Shown one piece after another: positions 47,252-55,429 of a stretch of 64,000 bases of DNA. Position 1 is the stretch's first letter. Each line of letters opens with the position of its first letter. Position numbers and translations under genes: made by a program. The notes beneath the pieces are model-generated. The model had not been told where the DNA came from. It saw only the letters and a list, made by a program, of their open reading frames with translations, and did not search any database. The DNA lies in NCBI GenBank assembly GCA_023425025.1, contig JAFADG010000041.1, positions 112,532 to 176,531 on the forward strand, written 5' to 3'. This DNA comes from Bacillota bacterium (GTDB lineage: Bacteria; Bacillota; Clostridia; Christensenellales; Aristaeellaceae).

Positions 47252-49453
47252 TCAAAAGCGCTCGTGGAAGGTGCGGTGAAGCACATCCAGCTGCTGTTCG
47301 CGGGTCAGCTTGATAAAGTTGACTGCATAGCCGCTGACACGGATGGTGAGCTGCGGGTATTTCTCCGGATGGTCCATAGCGTCCAGCAGCACTTCCTTGT
47401 TCAGCACGTTCACGTTGATATGGTGGCCATTCTCGGCAAAAAAGCCATCCATCAAGCCGACCAGGTTTTCTGTCTTCTGAGTTGATGTCTTGCCCAGCGC
47501 GCCGGGGACGATGCTGAAGGTATAGGAGATGCCGTCCTCCGCGTGGTCGTAGGGGAGTTTGGCAACGCTCTTCATGCTGGCCACGCAGCCCTTTACATCG
47601 CGGCCGTGCATGGGGTTGGCGCCCGGCGCGAAAGCCTCGCCCAGTTTACGGCCGTCAGGGGTGGAACCCGTCTTTTTGCCGTAGACAACGTTGGAGGTGA
47701 TGGTGAGCACCGACAGGGTCGGCACGGAATTACGATAGGTGCGGTGCGTGCGCATCTTGGTCATGAAGCTCTTGACCACATCGATGGCAATGGCGTCCGC
47801 CGTGTCGTCATTGTTGCCGTACTTGGGGAATTCGCCTTCCACCGCGAAATCAACGGCCAAGCCTTCCTCATTGCGGATGGTTTTGACCTTGGCATGCCGG
47901 ATGGCCGAAAGGCTGTCGGCTACAACGCTCAGGCCCGCGATACCGCCCGCCATGGTGCGCAGTATCTCCTCATCGTGTAGCGCCATTTCCAGCCGCTCAT
48001 AGCAGTATTTGTCGTGCATATAGTGGATGACATTCAATGTGTTCACATACAGCTTGGACAGCCAGTCGCACATGGTGTCAAACTTTCTGCGGACTTCCTC
48101 ATACGACAGATATTCCGAGGTGATGGGGGCAAATTCCGGGCCTACCTGCTTGCCGGTGACCTCGTCACGCCCGCCGTTGATGGCGTACAGCAGCGCTTTG
48201 GCCAGGTTGGCGCGGGCGCCGAAGAACTGCATCTGCTTACCGATGCGCATGGCGGATACGCAGCAGGCGATGCCGTAATCATCGCCGTATTTGGGGCGCA
48301 TGATGTCGTCGTTCTCATACTGAATGGAGGAAGTCTCAATGGAGGCCTTGGCGCAATAGCGCTTGAAGTTTTCCGGCAGCCTGGCGCTCCAAAGAATCGT
48401 CAGATTGGGCTCGGGGGCAGGCCCCAGGTTGGTGAGCGTGTGCAGGAAACGGTAGCTCATCTTGGTCACCATGTGCCGGCCATCCGCGCCCACGCCGCCC
48501 AGGACTTCCGTTACCCAGGTGGGGTCGCCGCTGAAAAGCTGGTCATAGGACGGCGTGCGCAAAAAGCGGACGATGCGCAGCTTCATGACAAAATGGTCCA
48601 CAAACTCCTGAATCTCTTCCTCTGTATAACGGCCGCTTTTCAAATCGGCCTCGGCATAAATATCCAGGAAGGTGGATACGCGGCCCAGGCTCATGGCCGC
48701 GCCGTTTTGCTCCTTGACGGCGCCAAGGTAAGCCATGTACAGCCATTGGATGGCCTCTTTTGTGTCCGCGGCCGGACGGGAGATATCAATGCCGTAGGTA
48801 GCGGCCATCTCCGTCACTTCCTGCAGGGCGCGGATCTGCTCGCTCATTTCTTCCCGCTGGCGGATGGCCGGGCTGTCCATATAGTCGAAAACGTAGGCTT
48901 CCTTGGCCTTCTTTTTCTTTTCAATCAAAAACGCGGTACCGTACAGGGGAACCCTGCGGTAATCGCCGATGATACGGCCGCGGCCGTAGGCGTCGGGCAG
49001 GCCGGTGATGATGCCGCTGTGGCGGGCGCGCTTCATCTCATCGGTATACACGTCAAAAACGCCGTCGTTGTGGGTTTTGCGGTATTTGAATATATTCGCG
49101 ATTTCATCGGGCAGTTTGCGCCCGTAGGCTTCAAGTTCCGTGTAAATCAGGCGGATGCCGCCAAAGGGCATGATGGCGCGCTTTAATGGCGCGTCGGTTT
49201 GCAGGCCCACGATTTTTTCCAATTCTTTGTTGATGTAGCCGGGTTTGTGGGAGGTGATGGTGGAGATGGTGTTTTCATCGATGTCATGTACGCCGCCGCG
49301 CTTTGTCTCTTCGCGCATGAGCGCCGACAGTTCTTCCCAAAGGTTACGCGTTGCCTGGGTAGGCGGCGCCAGAAAGCTTTCGTCGCCGTCGTAGGGAGTG
49401 TAGTTGTTGACAATAAATTCCCTTGTATTGATTTCCTTTTCCAAAATGCTCAT
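47252..49453 (-). CDS. pflB: Formate acetyltransferase (pyruvate formate-lyase)
   Basis: A 733-residue glycyl radical enzyme that splits pyruvate with CoA into acetyl-CoA and formate in anaerobic metabolism. The adjacent catalytic cysteines are in YGIACCVSAMRIG and the radical glycine is in RVSGYAVNF near the C-terminus. The ATG at 49453 follows GAGGAAGAGGACAG; the open frame to 49540 is upstream of the promoter -10 and is not coding. First gene of the pflB-pflA operon. Confidence 0.97.
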   Translation of the reverse strand: MSILEKEINTREFIVNNYTPYDGDESFLAPPTQATRNLWEELSALMREETKRGGVHDIDENTISTITSHKPGYINKELEKIVGLQTDAPLKRAIMPFGGIRLIYTELEAYGRKLPDEIANIFKYRKTHNDGVFDVYTDEMKRARHSGIITGLPDAYGRGRIIGDYRRVPLYGTAFLIEKKKKAKEAYVFDYMDSPAIRQREEMSEQIRALQEVTEMAATYGIDISRPAADTKEAIQWLYMAYLGAVKEQNGAAMSLGRVSTFLDIYAEADLKSGRYTEEEIQEFVDHFVMKLRIVRFLRTPSYDQLFSGDPTWVTEVLGGVGADGRHMVTKMSYRFLHTLTNLGPAPEPNLTILWSARLPENFKRYCAKASIETSSIQYENDDIMRPKYGDDYGIACCVSAMRIGKQMQFFGARANLAKALLYAINGGRDEVTGKQVGPEFAPITSEYLSYEEVRRKFDTMCDWLSKLYVNTLNVIHYMHDKYCYERLEMALHDEEILRTMAGGIAGLSVVADSLSAIRHAKVKTIRNEEGLAVDFAVEGEFPKYGNNDDTADAIAIDVVKSFMTKMRTHRTYRNSVPTLSVLTITSNVVYGKKTGSTPDGRKLGEAFAPGANPMHGRDVKGCVASMKSVAKLPYDHAEDGISYTFSIVPGALGKTSTQKTENLVGLMDGFFAENGHHINVNVLNKEVLLDAMDHPEKYPQLTIRVSGYAVNFIKLTREQQLDVLHRTFHERF

Positions 49454-49498
49454 CTGTCCTCTTCCTCTCTTCTGCAACGGGCAGGCGGTTGCTTCTAT

Positions 49499-49584
49499 AT
49501 TGTACGAAAAGCCGCCGGGCCATGCCGTGATAATAATCACAATCGCTGCGTTTCTTGACAGCTTATCCTATTTACCCGTATAGT
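49499..49584. promoter_or_regulatory. Shared pflB/fnr control region with Crp/Fnr-type site
   Basis: A perfect dyad GTGAT-AATA-ATCAC lies at 49527-49540. Leftward, a -10 TACAAT (49499-49504, minus strand) predicts a pflB start near 49492, which puts the dyad centre (49533.5) at about -41.5, the class II activator position. Rightward, TTGACA (49555-49560), 18-bp spacer, TATAGT (49579-49584) form the promoter of the Fnr-like gene, with the dyad upstream of its -35. Confidence 0.75.
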
Positions 49585-49613
49585 ATATCATATGAAGAAT
49601 TGGAGGTCACCCC

Positions 49614-50342
49614 ATGATTTGCACCAGAAATTGCGATGATTGTCTGAAGGAATTGTGCATGCGAAAGGTGCCTCTGTTTGCCGCCCTCGCGTATGAAGAT
49701 TTGAAGCGCATGGCCGACCACATGGTTTGCTGCACCTGGGAAAAAGGTGAGCAGCTGCTGTCGGTTGGGGATATACCAAGCACCTTTGTAATTCTTCTGG
49801 AGGGAAGTGTAAAAACGTATACCGTGTCGGTGGAGGGAAGGGAAAAGATACTTTCCGTGCTGACCCAAAATGATTATTTTGGGGAATTGCATTTGTTTGG
49901 CGACCGGCCGGCGGCCTATTCGGTGGAAGCGCTGGAGGATACAAAGACATGCGCTTTTTCCAGAGAACACTTCAAGGCGCTTTTGACTGCCCATCCCCAA
50001 ATGGCGGTCAAAATGGTAGAGGAGCTGGGCCGGCGGGTCATACAGATGGAGACCATTTTGCAGGCCACCGTAGCGGGGAAGGTGGATGTACGGATCGCCG
50101 CGCTGCTGATGGAATTTGCGCAAAAGTATGCCGTGCCCGGTTCAAAGAACCTGGAAATCGCATTGCCCATCAGCCGCGAGGGCATGGCAAATTACCTGGG
50201 CATCGCCAGGGAGACCATGAGCAGAAAGCTCAAGCAAATGGAAGAAAGTGGTCTGATTGCCGCCCGGGGCAGCAAGCGCCTGATGCTTTTAAAGCCCGAT
50301 ATGATCGAAAAAATGGCGATGGGGTATGGGGAAGAGGAGTAA
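49614..50342 (+). CDS. Crp/Fnr-family regulator with N-terminal cysteine cluster
   Basis: A 242-residue protein. N-terminal Cys at 3, 7, 10 and 15 (MICTRNCDDCLKELC) look like iron-sulfur cluster ligands, then a cyclic-nucleotide-binding-type beta roll (about 20-140: WEKGEQLLSVGDIPSTFVILLEGSVKTYTVSVEGREKIL ... FGELHLFGDRPAAYSVEAL), a dimerisation helix and a Crp helix-turn-helix (about 165-225: ISREGMANYLGIARETMSRKLKQMEESGLIAARG). The residues that bind cAMP are not conserved. Divergent from pflB, so an oxygen- or redox-responsive activator of it is likely. Confidence 0.88.
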   Translation: MICTRNCDDCLKELCMRKVPLFAALAYEDLKRMADHMVCCTWEKGEQLLSVGDIPSTFVILLEGSVKTYTVSVEGREKILSVLTQNDYFGELHLFGDRPAAYSVEALEDTKTCAFSREHFKALLTAHPQMAVKMVEELGRRVIQMETILQATVAGKVDVRIAALLMEFAQKYAVPGSKNLEIALPISREGMANYLGIARETMSRKLKQMEESGLIAARGSKRLMLLKPDMIEKMAMGYGEEE

Positions 50343-50366
50343 GAAGGCGTTGATATAGTGGAACAG

Positions 50367-50400
50367 AAAAATACCCCTTGCTTTCGCAAGGGGTATTTTC
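50367..50400 (+). terminator. Terminator of the Fnr-like gene
   Basis: AAAATACCCCTTGC (50368-50381) pairs perfectly with GCAAGGGGTATTTT (50386-50399), loop TTTC. Confidence 0.9.
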
Positions 50401-50492
50401 ACCTGCAAGGAACCATAGAATGAATTGTTCCGCTTAGCTGTTTCCTGGCAGATAGCCATCCCTATGGCCGGGAGTGGAGTGCAATTGCCTGC

Positions 50493-50732
50493 TTACTTTT
50501 TAAGATCTTCCAGGCAGTTCTTGCATACCAGCTTCCCTTTGTACAGGATAACATCACGCGCATCATTACAGAAGATACAGGCCGGATGATACTTCTTGAG
50601 GATGATCTGATCACCGTCAACGAAAATCTCCAGTGTGTCTTTGATGGCGATGTCCATTGTCCTGCGCAGCTCAATGGGAATGACAATTCGACCCAGTTCG
50701 TCAAGCTTGCGGACGACACCAGTGGACTTCAT
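50493..50732 (-). CDS. AbrB/SpoVT-type regulator with C-terminal zinc knuckle
   Basis: A 79-residue protein. Residues 1-48 are a swapped-hairpin AbrB DNA-binding domain (STGVVRKLDELGRIVIPIELRRTMDIAIKDTLEIFVDGDQIILKKY). Residues 50-79 carry four cysteines as CxxC (52, 55) and CxxC (70, 73), a probable zinc-binding tail. AAAGGAGGGATTCC precedes the ATG and a consensus promoter lies upstream. It is divergent from spmA. AbrB-family members act as transition-state regulators in spore formers. Confidence 0.92.
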   Translation of the reverse strand: MKSTGVVRKLDELGRIVIPIELRRTMDIAIKDTLEIFVDGDQIILKKYHPACIFCNDARDVILYKGKLVCKNCLEDLKK

Positions 50733-50779
50733 GGAATCCCTCCTTTCCTAAAGTCCTGTATTAATGGGGAACTAACAAT

Positions 50780-50808
50780 ATTTTATCTTCTTTGTATGAT
50801 ACTGTCAA
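50780..50808 (-). promoter_or_regulatory. Promoter of the AbrB-type gene
   Basis: Minus strand TTGACA (50803-50808), 17-bp spacer, TAAAAT (50780-50785), 48 bases before the ATG. Confidence 0.8.
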
Positions 50809-50870
50809 TACCATTTTTAGGATTTTTTGCGAAATGGCAACATTTTAACGAATGGAGGCGGTTTACGTTG

Positions 50871-51458
50871 ATGAATGTCATATGGGGGGGAATGATAGTT
50901 CTCGCCTTGCTTTTTGGACTGTCTAACGGAATTGTTGAACAATTGAATGATTCAATGATTCAGGGGGCCGTGGATGCGGTCACACTGATGCTCAGGATGG
51001 CCGGCGGCTTTGCCGTATGGTGCGGCTTGATGGAAGTTTTAAAGCGCATGGGAGCAGTGGAGGGTCTGACAAAGCTCTTGCGCCCGCTGCTTCGTTTTCT
51101 ATTTCCCGACATAAAGCGACAAGAGACCATAAGAAGCATTACCATGAACCTTTCCGCCAACATGCTGGGCCTTGGCAACGCGGCAACCCCCATGGGGATC
51201 AGGGCGATGGAGCAGCTTTCCGAAGAAAACGGAAAAAGTGAAACCGCCAGCCGTGCCATGTGCATGTTCCTTGTGCTCAATGCCGCCAGCGTGCAGCTTT
51301 TCCCAAGCACGGTGATTACGCTTCGGATGGTCATGGGCTCGCAAAATCCCGGCGCCATTATCTTGCCCACGCTGATTGCGACGGCCGCATCTGCCGTTAC
51401 AGGCGTTGTTATCTGCCTGATGCTGCAAAAGCGGGAGGGGAAAAAGCAGAATGGATAA
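50871..51458 (+). CDS. spmA: Spore maturation protein A
   Basis: A 195-residue nucleoside recognition (Gate)-domain membrane protein: MNVIWGGMIVLALLFGLSNG ... MLRMAGGFAVWCGLMEVLKRMG ... NLSANMLGLGNAATPMGIRAMEQL ... LVLNAASVQLFPSTVITLR. The NMLGLGNAATP motif is typical of SpmA, needed for normal spore core dehydration in Bacillus. The ATG at 50871 (or TTG at 50868) is preceded by GGAGGCGG. It overlaps spmB by 8 bases. Confidence 0.93.
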   Translation: MNVIWGGMIVLALLFGLSNGIVEQLNDSMIQGAVDAVTLMLRMAGGFAVWCGLMEVLKRMGAVEGLTKLLRPLLRFLFPDIKRQETIRSITMNLSANMLGLGNAATPMGIRAMEQLSEENGKSETASRAMCMFLVLNAASVQLFPSTVITLRMVMGSQNPGAIILPTLIATAASAVTGVVICLMLQKREGKKQNG

Positions 51459-51951
51459 ATACCTGCTGCCGGGTTTGATTCTTTTGATCATTGGCGCGGG
51501 GCTCATAAAAGGCGTTCCCGTGTATGACGCGTTTGTCGAGGGGGCAAAGGCCGGCCTGAAAACGGCCGTTACCATATTGCCGTACATGATCGCCATGCTC
51601 TCGGCCATATTATTGATGCAGCGGTCAGGGTTTCTTGCCGGATTGACCGGGCTTTTGACGCCGGTCTTTTCTTTCATCGGCATTCCCCAAAGCGTGGCGC
51701 CGCTGATGCTGCTTCGCCCCTTCAGCGGCTCGGCTGCCCTGGCGATGCTGCAAAACATACTGGCGACCCAGGGGGCAGATTCCAGGGCGGGTCTGATCGC
51801 CTGCACGCTGATGGGCTCCACCGAAACCATTTTCTATACCTGCGGGCTGTATTTGGGGGCGGCCGGTGTGAAAAAGAGCAGGTATGCCATACCGGCCGCG
51901 CTGGCCGCCTGGCTGGTGGGCAGCATTGCGGCAGGGTGGCTCTTTACGTGA
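51451..51951 (+). CDS. spmB: Spore maturation protein B
   Basis: A 166-residue Gate-domain membrane protein, partner of SpmA: MDKYLLPGLILLIIGAGLIKGVPVYDAFVEGAKAGLKTAVTILPYMIAMLSAILLMQ and the motif RPFSGSAALAML followed by GSTETIFYTCGLYLGAAGVKKSRYA. The family length fits. Its start lies within spmA, so both are translated together. It indicates a sporulating host. Confidence 0.95.
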   Translation: MDKYLLPGLILLIIGAGLIKGVPVYDAFVEGAKAGLKTAVTILPYMIAMLSAILLMQRSGFLAGLTGLLTPVFSFIGIPQSVAPLMLLRPFSGSAALAMLQNILATQGADSRAGLIACTLMGSTETIFYTCGLYLGAAGVKKSRYAIPAALAAWLVGSIAAGWLFT

Positions 51952-51974
51952 CTCAAAACCATTCGAGAAAGGGA

Positions 51975-52003
51975 TTGACTTTCCCTGCCGGCATTCATAT
52001 AAT
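51975..52003 (+). promoter_or_regulatory. metG promoter
   Basis: TTGACT (51975-51980), 17-bp spacer, TATAAT (51998-52003), directly upstream of the T-box leader. Confidence 0.85.
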
Positions 52004-52009
52004 AATTCC

Positions 52010-52231
52010 ATTGCAAAACATGCAATGAAGGGAAGAGTACTGCCTCTGGAAGCGTCAAGAGAGCCGCGTCAGGTGAAAGGCGGCCGCACAAAGAGCAGGA
52101 ACATGGTCCCGGAGCATCGCCGCCGAAAGGAAGTAGGCAGCGTCGGGTTGCGCCGATATCCGCCAATCAAGCGATAAATCAGGGTGGTACCGCGGGCTTT
52201 GCCCGCCCCTTATAAAGGGGGCGGTTTTTTT
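52010..52231 (+). ncRNA. T-box riboswitch leader of metG
   Basis: The leader has the AGTA-type start (GAAGAGTAC, 52032-52040), a stem I base CTGCCT (52040-52045) pairing with AGGCAG (52135-52140), the T-box sequence AGGGTGGTACCGCGG (52181-52195) and a terminator CCGCCCC (52203-52209)/GGGGGCGG (52217-52224) with seven T. An ATG at 52103-52105 is a plausible methionine specifier, matching the gene downstream; this assignment is inference. Uncharged tRNA-Met would stabilise the antiterminator and allow metG expression. Confidence 0.93.
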
Positions 52232-52251
52232 ATGTGTAAGGAGGGGGATTT

Positions 52252-54246
52252 ATGGCACAGGGGGAGAAGAAGACGTTTTACATTACCACGCCGATTTACT
52301 ATCCCAGCGACAATCTGCATATCGGACATGCCTATTGCTCCGTGGCGGCGGATACTATGGCCAGGTTCAAAAAGCTGACCGGCTTTGATACCTATTTTCT
52401 GACCGGCACGGACGAGCACGGCCAGAAGATTGAGCGCAAGGCCCAGCAAAAAGGCGTTACGCCAAAGGAATATGTGGATGAGATCGTCAAGGGCATCAAG
52501 GCCCTGTGGAAGCTGATGGATGTGGACTACGACGACTTCATCCGCACCAGTGACGAGCGGCATGCATTAAGCGTGCAAAAGATCTTCCGGAAGCTGTATG
52601 AGCACGGGGATATATATAAAAGCGAATACGAGGGCTGGTACTGCACGCCCTGCGAATCCTTCTGGACAGAGCTGCAATTGAAAGACGGAATGTGCCCCGA
52701 CTGCGGCCGGCCGGTGGAAAAAACGCGGGAAGAAAGCTATTTCTTCAAGCTTTCCAAGTATCAGGACTGGCTGATTCAATATATCGAGGAAAACCCCGGG
52801 TTCATCCAGCCCGTATCCCGCACCAATGAAATGCTCAACAATTTCCTGCGGCCGGGGCTGAATGATTTGTGCGTCAGCCGCACCACCATCAAGTGGGGCA
52901 TCCCGGTGGATTTTGATGAAAAGCATACGGTGTACGTCTGGCTGGATGCGCTTTCCAACTATATCACCGCGCTGGGGTATGGCGGCAATAACGACGCGCT
53001 GTATCAAAAGTACTGGCCGGCGGATATCCATCTGGTGGGCAAGGAAATCGTGCGCTTCCATACCATCATCTGGCCCATCATGCTCCATGCGCTCGGCCTG
53101 CCGCTGCCCAAACAGGTGTTCGGCCACGGCTGGCTGGTGCTGGATGGGGGCAAGATCAGCAAATCCGTCGGCAATGTGATTGATCCCGTGATCCTCAGCA
53201 ACCGCTATGGCAGCGACGCCATCCGCTATTACCTGATGAGGGAAATGCCCTTTGGCTCCGATGGCCTGTTCACCTATGAAGCGCTGCTGAACAGGATCAA
53301 CGCCGACCTGGCCAACGACCTGGGCAACCTGGTAAGCCGCACCGTAGCCATGATCGAAAAGTATTTCGGCGGCGCCATTCCCGCCTGCGGCCAGTTGGAA
53401 GAAATCGATGCAAAGCTCAAAGACCTGGCGCTGTCCCTGCCGGCCAACGTAGAAAAGCAAATGGATACGCTGCAGTTCTCCGCGGCGCTTACCGAGGTTT
53501 GGCGCCTCATCGGCGAATGCAACCGCTATATCGACCAGACGCAGCCCTGGGTGCTGGGCCGCACGGAGGAAGGCAAGCCCAGACTTTCCACGGTGCTGTA
53601 CACCCTGGCCGAGTGCGCCCGCTTTGTGGCGGTGCTCATCGGGCCTGCCATGCCCAAAACGCCGGCCCGCATTTTTGAGCAGATCGGTCTTTCCGATGCT
53701 GCCCTGGCCACTTGGGATTCGCTGAAAACCTTTGGCCTTTTGCCCGCCGGGACCGTTGTGCACAAGGGCGACGCCCTTTTCCCGCGCATTGATGTGCAGA
53801 AGGAGCTGGCGGAAATGAAGCCCGCGCCCAAGGCCGAGGAGGCTGCGCCGGCGGAAGCAAAGAAACCGGATGAAAAGAAGACCGAGCCAAAAAAGGCGGA
53901 AGAGTCCGGTGAAATAGCGGAAATCACAATAGAAGACTTTGAAAAGATACAGCTGCGCACCGCCCGCGTCATTGCTTGCGAGCGTGTACCCAAGTCCGAC
54001 AAGCTGCTGAAGCTTTCCCTGAGCCTGGGCAGCGAGCAGCGCACCGTCGTCAGCGGCATCGCCAAGCATTATACGCCGGAGGAAATGGTGGGCAAGCAGG
54101 TGGTGCTCCTGGCCAATTTAAAGCCGGCCAAGCTGCGGGGTATCGAATCCCAGGGGATGATCCTGTGCGCCTCCGATGCGGCAGATGAGACCCTGCGGCT
54201 GATCACCGTTGCCGGCGAAATGGAAGACGGCGCGGAGATCCGTTGA
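52252..54246 (+). CDS. metG: Methionyl-tRNA synthetase
   Basis: A 664-residue class I synthetase. HIGH motif (SDNLHIGHAYCS), TGTDEHGQKIE, a zinc-binding insertion with CTPC and CPDC, KMSKS-type loop GGKISKSVGNVID, anticodon-binding helices (about 380-500), then an Ala/Lys/Glu/Pro-rich linker (about 520-560) and a C-terminal EMAP/OB tRNA-binding domain (about 565-664: IQLRTARVIACERVPKSDKLLKLSLSLG). GGAGGGGG precedes the ATG. Controlled by the T-box leader. The stop overlaps the tatD-type gene start (TGATG). Confidence 0.97.
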   Translation: MAQGEKKTFYITTPIYYPSDNLHIGHAYCSVAADTMARFKKLTGFDTYFLTGTDEHGQKIERKAQQKGVTPKEYVDEIVKGIKALWKLMDVDYDDFIRTSDERHALSVQKIFRKLYEHGDIYKSEYEGWYCTPCESFWTELQLKDGMCPDCGRPVEKTREESYFFKLSKYQDWLIQYIEENPGFIQPVSRTNEMLNNFLRPGLNDLCVSRTTIKWGIPVDFDEKHTVYVWLDALSNYITALGYGGNNDALYQKYWPADIHLVGKEIVRFHTIIWPIMLHALGLPLPKQVFGHGWLVLDGGKISKSVGNVIDPVILSNRYGSDAIRYYLMREMPFGSDGLFTYEALLNRINADLANDLGNLVSRTVAMIEKYFGGAIPACGQLEEIDAKLKDLALSLPANVEKQMDTLQFSAALTEVWRLIGECNRYIDQTQPWVLGRTEEGKPRLSTVLYTLAECARFVAVLIGPAMPKTPARIFEQIGLSDAALATWDSLKTFGLLPAGTVVHKGDALFPRIDVQKELAEMKPAPKAEEAAPAEAKKPDEKKTEPKKAEESGEIAEITIEDFEKIQLRTARVIACERVPKSDKLLKLSLSLGSEQRTVVSGIAKHYTPEEMVGKQVVLLANLKPAKLRGIESQGMILCASDAADETLRLITVAGEMEDGAEIR

Positions 54247-55022
54247 TGGAAACGCTTTTGTTTGATACCCATTGCCACATCGATGAGGAACGCTTTGACG
54301 CGGACCGGCAGGATGTGCTCTCACGGATGAAGGAAGCCGGCGTAGGCTTTTGCGTGTGCGTGGGTTCCGACATGGAAACCTCCGCCCGGTCCATGGCCTT
54401 TGCACAGGCAGCGGACGGCGTGTACGCGGCTGTCGGCATTCATCCCCATGAGGCGAAGTTTTTCAAGCAGGAAGACCTTGAAACGCTGCAAAATTGGCTC
54501 AAGCAGCCCAAGGTCGTTGCCCTGGGAGAAATCGGTCTGGATTATTACTATGACCATTCCCCCAGGGACGTCCAAAGGGAAGCCTGTGTCTTTCAGATGG
54601 AGCTGGCCCATGCTGCGGGAGCGCCCGCCATCTTCCATGTGCGGGACGCCCACGGTGATATGCTGGACATCATGAAAGCGCAGCGCGGCAAGCTCCCCGG
54701 AGGAATCCTCCATTGCTTTTCCGGCAGCTGGGAGACGGCCAGGGAATATCTCAAACTGGGTTTCTATATTTCTATTGCGGGGCCGGTCACCTTCAAAAAA
54801 GCGCCCAGCCAGTGGGAAGTGGCGCAAAACGTGCCCCTTCATCGGCTGCTGGTTGAAACCGACAGCCCGTACCTTGCCCCGGAGCCCATGCGGGGCCGGC
54901 GGAACGAGCCTGCCTATGTGCGCCATGTGGCGCAGAAGGTCGCGGATCTGCGCGGCATCTCCTTGGAGGCGCTTACCGAGGCCACCACCCAAAACGCCAG
55001 AACCGTGTATAAGCTCAAGTAA
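54246..55022 (+). CDS. TatD-family metal-dependent hydrolase
   Basis: A 258-residue TIM-barrel hydrolase. Metal ligands: LFDTHCHIDEERF (HxH), Glu in VALGEIGLDYYYD, His in PAIFHVRDAH, His in GGILHCFSGS and Asp in LVETDSPYLAPEP. It has the signature blocks of TatD/YabD DNases. It is translationally coupled to metG, an order common in Firmicutes (metS-yabD). Confidence 0.95.
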   Translation: METLLFDTHCHIDEERFDADRQDVLSRMKEAGVGFCVCVGSDMETSARSMAFAQAADGVYAAVGIHPHEAKFFKQEDLETLQNWLKQPKVVALGEIGLDYYYDHSPRDVQREACVFQMELAHAAGAPAIFHVRDAHGDMLDIMKAQRGKLPGGILHCFSGSWETAREYLKLGFYISIAGPVTFKKAPSQWEVAQNVPLHRLLVETDSPYLAPEPMRGRRNEPAYVRHVAQKVADLRGISLEALTEATTQNARTVYKLK

Positions 55023-55081
55023 GCGGGAAACATTTGCGCAGCTTTCGCATATGCTTAAAAGCAAAGCGGGGTGAGTGCGGT

Positions 55082-55297
55082 ATGAAGTGGCAGGCGCCCA
55101 AGACAAGCGCTTATGTCCGGTGTTACCCTACCAAAGGCAACAACAAGATGCTGCTGATCATCGGGCTGGTTTTGATTGCCGTAGGGCTGCTGCTGCTGTT
55201 TATATGCATCCCTGGCTGGGCCTGGGCCGCGCTGATCGGCATTGTGCTGATCGCGGCCGGGTATCTGCTGTTGCGCTTGAGCGGCGTGGGGAGGTGA
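55082..55297 (+). CDS. Small two-TM membrane protein
   Basis: A 71-residue protein from the ATG at 55082 (GGGGTGAG upstream). A polar N-terminus (about 22 residues) is followed by two hydrophobic stretches (MLLIIGLVLIAVGLLLLFI and AALIGIVLIAAGYLLLRL) with a Pro-Gly-Trp turn between. No family recognised. It stands six bases before spoVM in the same direction and might belong to the same transcript. Confidence 0.65.
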   Translation: MKWQAPKTSAYVRCYPTKGNNKMLLIIGLVLIAVGLLLLFICIPGWAWAALIGIVLIAAGYLLLRLSGVGR

Positions 55298-55302
55298 ACG
55301 GG

Positions 55303-55389
55303 ATGAGCGTGAAAATGGTCTGCATCAAGGCCCCCAGGTTCCTGCGCGGGGTACTCCGGCTGTTTGTGAAGCGGCAGGAGAAGGCGTAA
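55303..55389 (+). CDS. spoVM: Stage V sporulation protein SpoVM
   Basis: A 28-residue peptide whose core IKAPRFLRGVLRLFV aligns with the Bacillus peptide's IKLPKFLGGIVRAML: the Pro (residue 11 here) and the amphipathic helix with Phe-Leu and basic residues are kept. SpoVM senses membrane curvature of the forespore and anchors SpoIVA to start coat assembly. The ATG has GGGGAGGTGAACGG just before it. A terminator follows 16 bases after the stop. Easily missed because of size. Confidence 0.85.
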   Translation: MSVKMVCIKAPRFLRGVLRLFVKRQEKA

Positions 55390-55404
55390 AGCAACTACAT
55401 CGCG

Positions 55405-55429
55405 GCGCCGGTATACAGCCGGCGCTTTT
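55405..55429 (+). terminator. Terminator after spoVM
   Basis: GCGCCGG (55405-55411) pairs with CCGGCGC (55419-55425), followed by TTTT. Confidence 0.8.

Noticed and set aside
48014..49186. Plus-strand frame of 390 codons inside pflB
   Set aside because: Antisense of a highly conserved enzyme gene, composition typical of a shadow.
52567..54069. Minus-strand frame of 500 codons inside metG
   Set aside because: metG is certain on the other strand; this is a mirror frame with no ribosome binding site.
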